Source: Pseudomonas extremaustralis (GTDB lineage Bacteria > Pseudomonadota > Gammaproteobacteria > Pseudomonadales > Pseudomonadaceae). Taken from it: 64,000 nt of DNA. Positions 25,233-35,934 of the stretch are shown one piece after another. The DNA lies in contig NZ_LT629689.1 of assembly GCF_900102035.1 (NCBI RefSeq), positions 5,676,501-5,740,500 on the forward strand. The letters are read 5' to 3'. The notes beneath the pieces are model-generated. The model was given only the letters and a program-made list of their open reading frames with translations, was not told the origin of the DNA and made no database searches. Positions within the stretch are counted from its first letter, which is position 1. Each line of letters begins with the position of its first letter. Position numbers and translations under genes: made by a program.

Positions 25233-26243
25233 TTAGATATCCAGGCAAATTTTGCCGAAATGCTGGTTGGTTTCCTGATACTTGAACGCTTCTACAATCT
25301 CGCTCATAGGGAAATGACGATCAATAATCGGGCGTATACCGTTAACGTTGATGGCTCGGACCATGTCTTGCTGCTGGCTGCGGCTGCCTACCAACACACC
25401 CTGCAGGCGCACTTGCTTGATCAGTGCCGGTACAAAATTCATTGCACCGCTTACGCCACTCAGTATCCCGATGACGGAGATGTGACCAGCAACCCGAACT
25501 GCAATCATCGATTGCTCAAGCGTCGCAGGGCCGCCGACTTCTATGATGTGATCAATACCGCGGCCCCCCGTTAGAGCGCGTGCAGTTTCGCCCCAGTTAA
25601 GGTCTTTGCGATAATTGATCACATGATCAGCGCCTAGTGCTTTCAGACGTTCAAGTTTTTCGTCGCTTGAAGAGGTAGCAATGACGGTAGCACCGGCCAT
25701 TTTAGCGAACTGCAGGGCAAAAATTGAAACGCCACCAGTGCCTTGAACGAGCACGGTGTCGCCCGGCTTGAGTGAGTCATCGGCCATCAGAGCGCGCCAT
25801 GCAGTAAGGCCGGCGGTGGTGAGCGTCGACGCTTCAGCGTGGCTGTATCCGGTCGGCGCGAGGGTGAACGATGTGGCTTGGGCAGTCACTTGCTCACGAG
25901 CGTAGCCGTCAATGCCATCACCTGGCACGCTAACAAAGCCTTCAACCAGTGGTGCGCCGCTGATCCACTCCGGGAAGAAGGTACTGACGACCGAGTCACC
26001 CACCTTGAATTCAGTGACATCTGGGCCGACAGCAATGACTTCGCCTGCACCATCGGCCATGGGGATGCGTTTTTCGCTAGGGCCCCACATACCGCTGACT
26101 ACCGCGAAGTCGTGGTAGTTAAGCGAGTTGGCGTGCAGGCGCACGGTGATTTCGCCATGGGCTGCGGCTCGGGCTTCGCTGCTGCCAACCACAACCTTTT
26201 CATAGCCGCCACCGGGTTGGACGAAGATTGTTTTGCTGCTCAT
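25233..26243 (-). CDS. Zinc-independent MDR-family alcohol dehydrogenase/quinone reductase-like
   Basis: A 336-residue medium-chain reductase: VRLHANSLNYHDFAVVSGMW, ADGAGEVIAVGPDVTEFKVG, VLVQGTGGVSIFALQFAKMA as the nucleotide site, RGIDHIIEVGG and a final FGKICLDI. The structural and catalytic zinc Cys/His ligands are absent. AGGAAA precedes the ATG. It lies directly downstream of an ArsR gene, 56 bases away and on the same strand, so cotranscription or ArsR control is plausible. The substrate is unknown, probably an aldehyde, alcohol or quinone. Confidence 0.87.
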   Translation of the reverse strand: MSSKTIFVQPGGGYEKVVVGSSEARAAAHGEITVRLHANSLNYHDFAVVSGMWGPSEKRIPMADGAGEVIAVGPDVTEFKVGDSVVSTFFPEWISGAPLVEGFVSVPGDGIDGYAREQVTAQATSFTLAPTGYSHAEASTLTTAGLTAWRALMADDSLKPGDTVLVQGTGGVSIFALQFAKMAGATVIATSSSDEKLERLKALGADHVINYRKDLNWGETARALTGGRGIDHIIEVGGPATLEQSMIAVRVAGHISVIGILSGVSGAMNFVPALIKQVRLQGVLVGSRSQQQDMVRAINVNGIRPIIDRHFPMSEIVEAFKYQETNQHFGKICLDI

Positions 26244-26298
26244 AGGGGTTTCCTTGTGTTTTCTAATTACGCGAAATAACGAAATGAAAGGTTAAAAA

Positions 26299-26595
26299 TT
26301 ACAAATCGCTGGTCAGCCTAGCCGCAAAGTCATCAATCGCCTCCTCGTTGCGTCGGTAATAAGTCCATTTTCCGATGCGTGTGGTTAGCACGAAGCCTGC
26401 ACGTTGTAAGATAGCTAAGTGTGCAGACGCGGTAGAAGGTGAAAGCCGTGCCTTGTGCTGCAAATGGGTTACGCACACCCCTATGGCAGGATCGCCATGA
26501 TCCTGAGGTGGGAAATTACTGAGAGGGTCTTTGAGCCACTCCATCATTTGCATGCGAGTGTCATTGCCCAGGGCTTTGAGCTGTTCGAGTATCAT
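26299..26595 (-). CDS. ArsR-family winged-helix regulator
   Basis: A 98-residue ArsR-type repressor: MILEQLKALGNDTRMQMMEW, IGVCVTHLQHKARLSPSTAS, AHLAILQRAGFVL and wing GKWTYYRRNEEAIDDF. It is homologous to the ArsR at 15623 and also lacks a CxC metal site. The ATG at 26595 is preferred to the TTG at 26604. The motif ACGAAATG occurs both before this gene (26618-26625) and before the reductase it leads into (26278-26285), suggesting autoregulation and control of the reductase. Confidence 0.85.
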   Translation of the reverse strand: MILEQLKALGNDTRMQMMEWLKDPLSNFPPQDHGDPAIGVCVTHLQHKARLSPSTASAHLAILQRAGFVLTTRIGKWTYYRRNEEAIDDFAARLTSDL

Positions 26596-26768
26596 GGCGG
26601 GCAATGTTACGGATTTTTACGAAATGTTCAATAAGTATTCTATTGCCCGGCGCAAGGGTTTGAAATCAAAAAAAAACGCATCTAGCTGAATCGCCCCGGG
26701 TTTTCGAGATACTCTTCAAGCTCGCTTGACTGCGGACGATCCAGTCGTTGGGAGAGTTTTACTCGTAT

Positions 26769-26920
26769 TTATGCGCCTTTTAATGGTGCGATCTGCGTAT
26801 TCGAGCAGAATGCTGCCCAGTCTTCCATTACTGCTCTGCGTTTCTCTAAGAAGTCAGAGTGGAAGTCGTCTGGTGAAGCTCATTGTCTTCGCGCTAGTGC
26901 TGACCATTTCGCGGCCTTCC
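26769..26920 (-). pseudogene. C-terminal scrap of a tyrosine integrase
   Basis: On the minus strand the frame DFHSDFLEKRRAVMEDWAAF, CSNTQIAPLKGA then stop (26769-26771) matches the extreme C-terminus of P4-type integrases (compare YSRSDFLEKRRALMADWAVF in the intact gene at 56134). Upstream the frame soon breaks. It is separate from the larger integrase remnant that ends at 26974. Confidence 0.6.
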
Positions 26921-26973
26921 CTTGACGGCAACCGCAGCCTTTATCGCAGCCTCGCTCCCCGTCTAGCTATTGC

Positions 26974-28089
26974 TTAGTACTGAATTTCATACTTTAAACT
27001 CACGAAGGTGGCCCAGTCAGCCATCAAGCTACGGCGTTTTTCTAGCAAATCACTGCGCCAATAAGCAGCTTCTGCTCCGCTCGCGACCACATGAGCCAGA
27101 GACATTTCGCAAACCTCGAGTGCGTAGTCGGTTTTCTCTGCGGCCCAATCTCGGAATGTGCTGCGAAACCCATGCGCGGTAATGATTCGGTCATTGTTGT
27201 TACGCCAACCTTTACCGCCATCTTCCAAATCCCTCTGATCCATGCGTTGCAATGTCATGAGCATGGCCATATTGATGATCGGCTTACCCGTGCGTGTACC
27301 CGGAAATAGAAGCGAGCTATCGTTGAATCGGGGCACCCGTTTAACAATGTTACGAGTGCTTCGCTGAACGGGACGGTATGAGTTTTGCCAGCTTTCATGC
27401 GCTCTGCGGGAATAAGCCATAGCTTGGCTTTCAAGTCGATTTCACTCCAGCGGGCGGCAAGGACTTCGCTGGTTCGACACGCCGTGAGAATGGTCATTTT
27501 GAGTGCGCAAGCGGATTGTCCTTCGACACGGTCAAGCGCTCGCATAAAACGAGACAACACTAAGTAGGGCAATGCGGGATGATTTTGAGTCCGTTTCGTC
27601 TTGGATGTTGAAGGTAGCACTTTGTCCAGGTGTCCACGCCAGCGTGCTGGATTTTCACCATCGCGCAACCCGCGTGCTTTAGCTGCATCGAGAACCAATT
27701 CGAGTCGATTGCGTACCCGGCTAGCAGTTTCGGCTTTGCTGGCCCAGATGGGTTTGAAAATTTCGAGAATATGCTCGGTGGTGATCTGGTTTGTTGCGAG
27801 GTCACCGATAATGGGGGGCGGCATAAGTCGCCAGTGTGTTTGTCCATTGCTGGGAATGGTTTACGTTTTCCCAGCCGGGACGATGGGCCTCTAATTAATC
27901 GACTGACACGTCTTGGAAGTTGATTGATTTGCTTTTTCGTTGCTGTTCAGTAGTGAGTTGCACAGCTCGTTCGTTGTCACGAGCTTGTAAGGGGTCAATG
28001 CCATCTCGCAGTAAACGACATCTATCACTGCTTTTTTGTCGAGCCTCCTTCAGGCCTTTTGCAGGATCGGCGCCTAAACGTGATATCAA
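26974..28089 (-). pseudogene. Degraded P4-type tyrosine integrase
   Basis: Three minus-strand pieces read in order: the N-terminal part DPAKGLKEARQKSSDRCRLL with DGIDPLQARDNERAV (28089-27895); the core-binding part VLDAAKARGLRDGENPARWR (27824 on); and the catalytic part AHGFRSTFRDWAAEKTDYAL, AAYWRSDLLEKRRSLMADWA (to 26974). They are broken by an in-frame TAA near 27897, a slip at a C6 run near 27822, and another shift near 27330. The first 80 or so residues are missing at the FUSC boundary. It is homologous to the intact integrase at 56134. Confidence 0.85.
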
Positions 28090-28101
28090 TACTTCAAGCG
28101 A

Positions 28102-29590
28102 TCACTCACCCAGAAAATCTTCGTGTTCTGTCGCTGCCTCGGTAATGGATAACGATAGAATTGCCGCGCGCAACAGGTCCTGGCGTTTGCGTTCATTGGC
28201 GCCACGAGATTGCCAGGTGAAACTGCGTGCACTGGAACGGGCTGCGGTGGCCAGGCGCAATGAATCGGCGTTGGTGAGCCGCCCCAGGATGACAACCACA
28301 GGCCGACGTACCGGGTGAAAATCTTCGGCGAGATAATGTAACGCAATGGTGGCATAGCCTATCGTCCAGGCGCCCAAGAGCCCTCGGAGTTCACGTTCGG
28401 CCTGGGTATCGATGTCGCCGTTGGCGGTCGCTAGTTGGCGGCCCAGACGGTCCGCGGTCCGGGTCTGCCACCCCCTGAAAGACCATCTGTTCGGATGGCG
28501 GCCAATACGCCTAAAATCCCTGCGGACGGCGCGATGCAGCCGATATCGGGTTGCAAGGAGGTTGGAGGGGAAGATCAGGGCGAAAATCAACGTGCCGCAT
28601 GCGATGCCGAGCAGCAGTATCAGCACACCATTGAAGAAACCGGCAGCGTCGAACATCTGCGATGTGTTTTGCGGTGGGACAGACTCCAGAAAATAATCGC
28701 GAAACTGGCCCCCGGCGCAGCGGTACGTGGATGACGCATTGCCAGTCCTGCGGCAAACATGAATCCGCCTGTAATGACCGCCAGCATGGCAAAGTCGGAT
28801 ACAGCAGGCAGCAGCACGAAATTGCACAGCGCCGCAGCGACGGCCGCGCAAGCCGCGCCCGACATGAAGCCGATACCGCCCGCCACGGGGTCCGCCCGGG
28901 TGGCAAACAGTGAGCACATCACACTCACGATCGTCACGAAACCAGGACCGGACGACCAGCCGGTAACAATGCAGAACAACGCTGCCGCAGTACGGTAAGA
29001 AACGTTCGCAAACCATTGTGTACAGCGCGACTGAATCGATGTGAAAAGCCAATGGCAACGCACGTGCCTTCCCATGAGCGAGCGACTCCCATTGTACCAA
29101 TGACTGGTGTAGCGATTCGAGCAATACGCTCAGCCGGTCGAGCAAAATTAGCCTGGACGTGGGCAACTGTTCTACGGTGAGCGCTTCCCGCGAGTAAGCC
29201 ACTTTGACACGTTCGTTCAGTGATGCGACAGCCATGTGCATGGCTGATGGATTGACGGCGATAGCTTCCAGCAATGCCTGCGATTCACCCGTCAGTTCGA
29301 GTCCGCCAACTCGCGATGCTTTTGAAAGCTTTACCTGCAGCGACTGGGCCGCAGCCAATTGCGCAAACGTCGCTGCGGTGCAGACCTGAAAACTGCCCAT
29401 TGAGTGTTTCATGACCGTCGAGCCTGCCGCCGAGTATTCCAGCGCGGTATGCAGATTTATCGCCTTGGCAAAGAGCCGATGCAGTGCAACATCGTTCACT
29501 TCGCCTTTGAGTGCTACGGCGCAGGTCGCCGCCGATTGCTGGATGTAACTGTCAAGCTGCGCACGGACATCGTGACGACTAGCACACTAC
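28102..29590 (-). pseudogene. Frameshifted, N-truncated FUSC-family (aromatic acid/fusaric acid) exporter
   Basis: The minus-strand frame from about 29590 (RAQLDSYIQQSAATCAVALK onward to ALPLAFHIDSVALYTMVCE) shifts near 29010 into the frame AAALFCIVTGWSSGPGFVTI, CSLFATRADPVAGGIGFMSG. It then shifts back near 28690 into FDAAGFFNGVLILLLGIACG and runs to the stop at 28102. The order matches the central and C-terminal parts of AaeB/FUSC exporters. The N-terminal membrane half is absent. A single 465-codon open frame spans 28102-29499, but its middle is out of frame with the family. Confidence 0.75.
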
Positions 29591-29727
29591 CGCATTGATC
29601 CAGAGTGACTGCGTTGCTGGCCGATTGCATCTGTGCATTGCTCATCGAGTGTTCTCCGCAGGTTCGAACGGGGCCGACTGCTAAAGATGAAGGTTGCTGG
29701 TCAGAGGAGGGCCGTGCGGGCCCGGCA

Positions 29728-30974
29728 TCAGTGCATCGGGTCATATTGCTTCTCTTTAATGAACAGCGCCGGGATCAGGCCGCAGAACAGATAGGCAACA
29801 CCCATCGCCAGGAAACCCATGCCGATTGAGCCGCCGGTGGCGAGATAGCCGATACCGGCCGGTGCAATCGCAGCACCTACGCGACCAATGTTGTAGGCAC
29901 CGCCCACGGCCGAGCCGCGAATCTTGGTCTCGAAGCTCTCGGTCATATAGGTGGCGTTCACGCCATAAGGGATGCCGTACAGGAAGCCAAAGAAGATCAG
30001 CAGGTAGGCAATGTTTTCTGGCGATTGGTAGAACACAATCAGTGGCAGGAACAGCGCAGTGCCAAGCGCGCCGAAGGAGTACATCACGCGCCGCCCGAAC
30101 TTGTCGGCCAGCCAGCCGGCGACCACCTTGCCGAGGATCATGGCGACATAGGTGCCGACCATGTAGAGGGTCATCGCCTTGAAGCTCATGTGCAGTTCTT
30201 TTTCCAGGTAGGTCGGCATCCAGTTGTTGGATCCGTAGTAGCCGAACTGCAGAAAGCTGGCGGTCAGCGACCATAGAATGAACATACGGCGATGCTTCGG
30301 ATTGCCGAAGATCAGCTTGATCGCGCTTTCAGGTTTTTCCTGACTGACGCTGTGCTTTTGACCATCGCTTTTTGCCTGCCCAGCGACCCAGGCAGGTGGT
30401 TCAGGAATAACGCGGCGCATCACTACGGCCATTAACACTGGCATGATTGCGATGTAGAACAACCAGCGCCAGCCGTAGGTCGGCAGGATCCAGCCGCTCA
30501 GTAGTGTGGCCACCACGTCTCCTGGAGTGCGCACAAGGCAGTACTGCGCCGCTTAGTCGGTACATACTCGGCCAGCAGCGTGTTGCAGACCACGTATTCG
30601 GCACCCAGGCCTAGTGCAGCAATGAAGTGGAATACCGCAAACTCGGTGTAGCTGTGGGTCATGCCGAGCGCGGCAGTACCGACCGAGAAGACGACGATGG
30701 TCCAGACCACAGTCCGCACCCGGCCATAGCGGTCAGCAGCCCAACCGCCGAAAATGCCACCGATCGCCATTCCGACCAGCGTAATGCTGCCGAGCATGCC
30801 TGCTTCAAGACTGGTCAGTTGGAACTCTTTCGTCAGGCTCGACAGGCTGTACGACAAAAACATCAGGTCGGCGCCATCGACCATCAGACCGAGAAAGGCA
30901 AACCCGAACACCAGCATCTATTTCCTGTCTTGCGTAGGCGCTAAGGTGTCAATTTGGGCTTTTACCAATGCCAT
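29728..30974 (-). pseudogene. Inactivated MFS transporter (AAHS-like), homologue of the gene at 34596
   Basis: The gene starts at ATG 30974 (MALVKAQIDTLAPTQDRK), meets TAG at 30918-30920 where the homologue has Trp, and resumes as MLVFGFAFLGLMVDGADLMF. After EYVPTKRRSTALCALQ there is a net 16-base deletion relative to the homologue (near 30510-30517), shifting the frame. The remainder, VATLLSGWILPTYGWRWLFY, continues to 29728. Both lesions disable a transporter otherwise very similar to the one at 34596. Confidence 0.88.
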
Positions 30975-31020
30975 GATTGCGTCCTCTAATTGTTTTAATA
31001 GGATGGCTGGCGGACTAAGG

Positions 31021-32010
<990 letters not shown>

Positions 32011-32034
32011 TTAAGCGTCGTGTGGTAGTGGGTG

Positions 32035-32697
32035 TCAGGCCAGCAGGTTGGCTTCGGTACGGCTCTGCAGGTAGTCGAACGTGACGCCGGGCGCCATGGC
32101 CTTGACTTGTAGGCCGGCTTGGGTGACGTCCAGCACGGCCAAATTGGTGTAGATACGCGTCACAACACCCGCAGCTGTCAGTGGTAAGTTGCAACGTCGC
32201 AATAGACGAGGGCGACCCTGGGTGGTGTGCTCCATCAATACCCATACCTGCTTGGCGCCAAAGGCGAGTTCCATGGCCCCGCCAACGGCCGGAGGCGTCC
32301 CAGGATCAAGCCGGGTCCAATTAGCCAGATCACCGTTTTCAGCAACTTCGTAAGCGCCTAGAATCGCTAGATCAAGATGACCGCCGCGCATCATTGCGAA
32401 ACTGAGTGCCGAGTCGAAAATGGCCGAGCCTGGCAGCAGTGAAATGGGCTGCTTGCTGGCGTTGATCAGGCAAGGGTCGGCCTCGTTAGCGGGTGGGCGA
32501 GCGCCGAAATGCAAGATGCCATTTTCACTGTGGAGGAAAATTTCACGCTCAGGTGCCATCAGGTTGCCGACCAGTGTGGGTAAACCGATTCCCAGGTTGA
32601 CGTAGGCGCCATCCGGTATGTGTTGTGCGGCATGTGCGGCGATCTGCTCACGGGTCCACGGCGTCACCCCGTTTTCAAGGTTGAGAACGGGGTTCAT
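32035..32697 (-). CDS. 3-oxoacid/dicarboxylate CoA-transferase subunit B (PcaJ/DcaJ-like)
   Basis: A 220-residue CoA transferase beta subunit with AYVNLGIGLPTLVGNLMAPE and FLHSENGILHFGARP, where the Glu of SENG is the catalytic residue that carries CoA. It also has GGAMELAFGAKQVWVLMEHT. Its ATG overlaps the stop of the alpha subunit (ATGA at 32694-32697). With that subunit it would transfer CoA from succinyl-CoA to a carboxylic acid. The beta-oxidation genes nearby suggest a dicarboxylate acceptor. Confidence 0.92.
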   Translation of the reverse strand: MNPVLNLENGVTPWTREQIAAHAAQHIPDGAYVNLGIGLPTLVGNLMAPEREIFLHSENGILHFGARPPANEADPCLINASKQPISLLPGSAIFDSALSFAMMRGGHLDLAILGAYEVAENGDLANWTRLDPGTPPAVGGAMELAFGAKQVWVLMEHTTQGRPRLLRRCNLPLTAAGVVTRIYTNLAVLDVTQAGLQVKAMAPGVTFDYLQSRTEANLLA

Positions 32698-33380
32698 AAG
32701 TACTCCTGAGTTGCCGATTTATTGGCCAATACAACACGGTCGATGAAAATGCCGGGTGTGACCACGGCTTGCGGGTCAACTGTCCCCAATTCCAAGAACT
32801 CGTCCACCTCCACGGCCACCAGATCGGCGGCGGTCGCCATGAGGGGATTGAAGTTCCGGCCTGTCAGGTGATAGATCAAGTTGCCGTAACGGTCAGCCGC
32901 GCGCGCGCGCAGCAGTGCGAAGTCGGCTCGCAGGGGCAACTCAATCAAGTAGTCTTCGTCGCCGACACGGTGAATGGTTTTTCCGTCGGCCAACATGGTT
33001 CCGATGCCGATTGGACTTAGAAAGCCTCCGAGGCCGGCTCCCCCGCAACGTATCCGCTCCGCGAGGGTGCCTTGCGGAACCAGCTCCAATTCAATCTTCT
33101 TGTCGCGGTAGGCGTTGCGGAAGACGGTCGCACCCGCAGTCAAGGGGTAGGAGCAAATCAGCTTGCGTACAAGGCCGGCAGCGATCAGCATCGCCACCCC
33201 TTCACGGTCGTAGCCAGCGTTATTCGAGATCACCACCAGATCCCGAGCACCTTGGTCGAGCACTGCTTCAAGCAGCCCTGTCGGCAAACCAGCGCTGCCA
33301 AAGCCGCCGATCATCACGCAACAACCATCTTTGAGGTTCTCTATGGCTGCGGTGTGGGACTCCACATATTTGTTAATCAC
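32694..33380 (-). CDS. 3-oxoacid/dicarboxylate CoA-transferase subunit A (PcaI/DcaI-like)
   Basis: A 228-residue alpha subunit: INKYVESHTAAIENLKDGCC, VMIGGFGSAGLPTGLLEAVL with the GGFGxxGxP loop, and VISNNAGYDREGVAMLIAAG. AGGAGG seven bases before the GTG at 33380 fixes the start; an open frame to 33446 extends into the promoter. It is divergent from the LysR gene at 33562, with an inverted repeat between them, so LysR control is likely. Confidence 0.91.
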   Translation of the reverse strand: MINKYVESHTAAIENLKDGCCVMIGGFGSAGLPTGLLEAVLDQGARDLVVISNNAGYDREGVAMLIAAGLVRKLICSYPLTAGATVFRNAYRDKKIELELVPQGTLAERIRCGGAGLGGFLSPIGIGTMLADGKTIHRVGDEDYLIELPLRADFALLRARAADRYGNLIYHLTGRNFNPLMATAADLVAVEVDEFLELGTVDPQAVVTPGIFIDRVVLANKSATQEYL

Positions 33381-33465
33381 AGCATTGCCTCCTGAACACG
33401 TCGCTTTGCAGGACTTCATCTTCAGGAATGCAGTTGATAACATCAATCAACCGTAAGTTTTGATT

Positions 33466-33484
33466 CTATAAGCTAGTCTTATGA
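33466..33484. promoter_or_regulatory. Candidate LysR operator between CoA-transferase and lysR
   Basis: ATAAG (33468-33472) and CTTAT (33478-33482) flank CTAGT, giving a T-N11-A-like dyad in the 181-base divergent space. The LysR gene begins 80 bases to the right. Binding is inferred. Confidence 0.5.
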
Positions 33485-33561
33485 TGTCTGGCAGTATCGA
33501 CCTGGATCACAATTAGGTGGAATGGCTGTCTATAGAGCCGTTGATAAATGGGTTATTTGTG

Positions 33562-34488
33562 ATGGAAATTGAATTACGCCACTACCGCTATTTTTTGGCG
33601 CTGGCCGAAGAGTTGCACTACGCCAAGGCCGCCGAGCGCTGCGGCATTTCGCAACCAGCACTTAGCCAACAAGTGCGCGCACTGGAAGAGCGCGTGGGCG
33701 CCAGCCTATTGTCGCGTAGCCGACGCCATTTGGAGTTGACGGAAGTCGGCAAGGTGTTCTATGCCCAGGCGGTTGCCATGCTACGTCAGGCCGATGCTGC
33801 CAATTCGGCCATCGTAGAGGTGGCTCAAGGCCGGTCAGGTCGGGTGGTGATCGCCTATCTCGCCTCGGCCGCGTTGTCAGGTGCATTGCCCGGTATCGTG
33901 TACCTGTATCGACAGCAAAGGCCCCACGTCGAGTTGGTCCTGCACCAGATGGATATGGAGGAACAGATCGATGCTGTGACCAAGGGGCTGTGTGATGTTG
34001 GGTTTATTCGTCCACCCATTGCATTGCCCGAGGGGGTGGCGTTGTTTGATGTATTGCGCGAACCGTTGATGGTGGCACTGCGCAGCAATCATCGCTGCGC
34101 CGCAATGGCTCGCGTGCGCCTGGAAGATTTGCAGGATGACACGCTCATCAGCGTGCACCGCAAGGAAGGTATCGGTTTCTATGACACAACGATGAAGGCT
34201 TGCGCTGCTGCGGGCTTTGTTCCGCGGGTCGAAGTCATTTCGTCGCAGATGTCGATCGTGATCAGCATGGTGGCGGCCGGTTTTGGCGTTGCAATCGTGC
34301 CCGCATCGACGCGTACTTTCATGCCGCCCGACGTGGTGTTTCGGTGCATTGAAGGGTGTGATGTGACGACGGCATTGTCGATGATCCATGCCCGCAATAA
34401 TCAGTCACCAGCCGTCCAGTTATTCACCAAGATGGCACGCGACTGGGCCCGCAGTACGTCCATAGCGAGCGTCAGCATTAGCAGGTAA
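33562..34488 (+). CDS. LysR-family transcriptional regulator
   Basis: A 308-residue LTTR: ELRHYRYFLALAEELHYAKA, AERCGISQPALSQQVRALEE as the HTH (about residues 18-45), then a two-lobe effector domain with VVIAYLASAALSGALPGIVY. The ATG at 33562 begins the canonical LTTR N-terminus; the longer frame from 33517 is not family-like. It probably activates the divergent CoA-transferase operon in response to the acid or its CoA ester. Confidence 0.9.
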   Translation: MEIELRHYRYFLALAEELHYAKAAERCGISQPALSQQVRALEERVGASLLSRSRRHLELTEVGKVFYAQAVAMLRQADAANSAIVEVAQGRSGRVVIAYLASAALSGALPGIVYLYRQQRPHVELVLHQMDMEEQIDAVTKGLCDVGFIRPPIALPEGVALFDVLREPLMVALRSNHRCAAMARVRLEDLQDDTLISVHRKEGIGFYDTTMKACAAAGFVPRVEVISSQMSIVISMVAAGFGVAIVPASTRTFMPPDVVFRCIEGCDVTTALSMIHARNNQSPAVQLFTKMARDWARSTSIASVSISR

Positions 34489-34595
34489 CCGATGGCGTCA
34501 GAGTGAGTCAATGGTGCCAGGCCGCGTAGGTTTCCACCGCCACGAGGCAAAGAGGCGAGGCGGCGAACCGCTAGGCCTCCCGGAATTACAAAGCG

Positions 34596-35870
34596 CTATT
34601 GCTTTTGCGGGTCGAACTGCTTATCTCTGATAAACAACGCCGGGATCACGCCGCAGATAAAATAGGCTGCGCCCATGACCAGAAAACCCAAGCCAATCGA
34701 GCCGTGAGAGGCGAGAAATCCAATTGCTGCCGGAGCAATCGCTGCGCCCAGGCGCCCGATATTGTAAGCACCGCCTACAGCAGATCCTCGGAATTTTGCC
34801 TCGAAACTTTCAGTCATGTACGTGGCGTTTACACCGTATGGAATACCGTACAAGAAGCCAAATACCACCAGCATCCACAGGATATTTTCCGGGCTTTGAA
34901 ATAACACGATCACCGGCAGGAAGAGTGCCGTTCCCAATGCTCCAAAGGCGAAGACGGCGCGGCGCCCAAGACGGTCAGCCGCCAGACCTGCGAGTATTTT
35001 ACCGAGGATCATGGCGGTGTAGGTACCAACCATGTAGGCCGTCATGGACTTGAGGTTCATGCCCAGTTCGCTTTCCAGGTAGGTTGGCATCCAATTGTTG
35101 ACACCGTAATAGCCGAATTGTAGAAAACCAGCAGTCAAAGCCCAAAAAATGAACATGCGGCGAGCCTGTGGGTCGCTAAAAATAAGTTTGTACTTACTAT
35201 CGCTTTTTTTGCTCGCTACTTTCGTGATGCCATCGATTTTTTGCTTGGCACGCTCAGCCTGAGCGTTGATCCACGCTTGTGGTTCTGGGACAAAGCGTTG
35301 CATCACTACGGCCAAAATCACCGGGATAATGGCAATGTAGAATAGCCAGCGCCAGCCATGGATCGGTAGGATCCAGCCCGCCAGTAGCGTCGCAACGATA
35401 TAACCTACTGACCAACCTGCTTGCAGCGTGCCGAGTACAGTTGTGCGGTAGCGAGTGGGTACGTATTCAGACATCAGCGTATTGCAAGCCACATACAGTG
35501 CACCGATCCCTAGCGAGGCCACAAAACGGGTGATCGCGAATTGCCAATAGTTATGCGTCATGCCGAGCACTGCCGTGCCAACTGAAAAAAGTATGATACT
35601 CCAGACTACCGTTTTCACTCGACCGAAACGATCGCAGGCCCAGCCACCGTAAATGCCCCCGATCGCCATTCCAGCCAGGGTAAAGCTTCCCAGGCTGCCG
35701 GCCTCTATGTTGCTCAGACCGAATTCGGCTTTCAAGCTACTGAGGCTGTAGGAAAGAAACATCAGATCGGCACCGTCGATCAAAAGTCCTAGAAAGCAGA
35801 AGATAAATACCAGCACCCAAGTGTTTGTCTTGGCCTGCGCACTTGCGCCGACATGAGCAGAAGCTTCCAT
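34596..35870 (-). CDS. MFS acid transporter (AAHS family, DcaK/PcaK-like)
   Basis: A 424-residue 12-helix symporter: GLLIDGADLMFLSYSLSSLK, GGWACDRFGRVKTVVWSI as the loop 2-3 motif, SEYVPTRYRTTVLGTLQAGW and YGIPYGVNATYMTESFEAKF. The DGADLMF segment matches the DG-D motif of aromatic-acid/H+ symporters. It probably imports the acid degraded by the flanking beta-oxidation genes. The dead homologue at 29728 has the same layout, so the function was once duplicated. Confidence 0.9.
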   Translation of the reverse strand: MEASAHVGASAQAKTNTWVLVFIFCFLGLLIDGADLMFLSYSLSSLKAEFGLSNIEAGSLGSFTLAGMAIGGIYGGWACDRFGRVKTVVWSIILFSVGTAVLGMTHNYWQFAITRFVASLGIGALYVACNTLMSEYVPTRYRTTVLGTLQAGWSVGYIVATLLAGWILPIHGWRWLFYIAIIPVILAVVMQRFVPEPQAWINAQAERAKQKIDGITKVASKKSDSKYKLIFSDPQARRMFIFWALTAGFLQFGYYGVNNWMPTYLESELGMNLKSMTAYMVGTYTAMILGKILAGLAADRLGRRAVFAFGALGTALFLPVIVLFQSPENILWMLVVFGFLYGIPYGVNATYMTESFEAKFRGSAVGGAYNIGRLGAAIAPAAIGFLASHGSIGLGFLVMGAAYFICGVIPALFIRDKQFDPQKQ

Positions 35871-35934
35871 AACGTTTCCTTATTGTATTTATAGGGAAGG
35901 GGGGGCTTTAACGCGTATTTGAAGGTTTGAGGGG

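Noticed and set aside
27895..28089. Separate 64-residue gene
   Set aside because: Its sequence is the arm-binding part of the degraded integrase rather than a free-standing protein.
28102..29499. A single intact 465-residue protein
   Set aside because: The central third is in the wrong frame for the FUSC family, while the correct family sequence is readable in another frame at 28690-29010.
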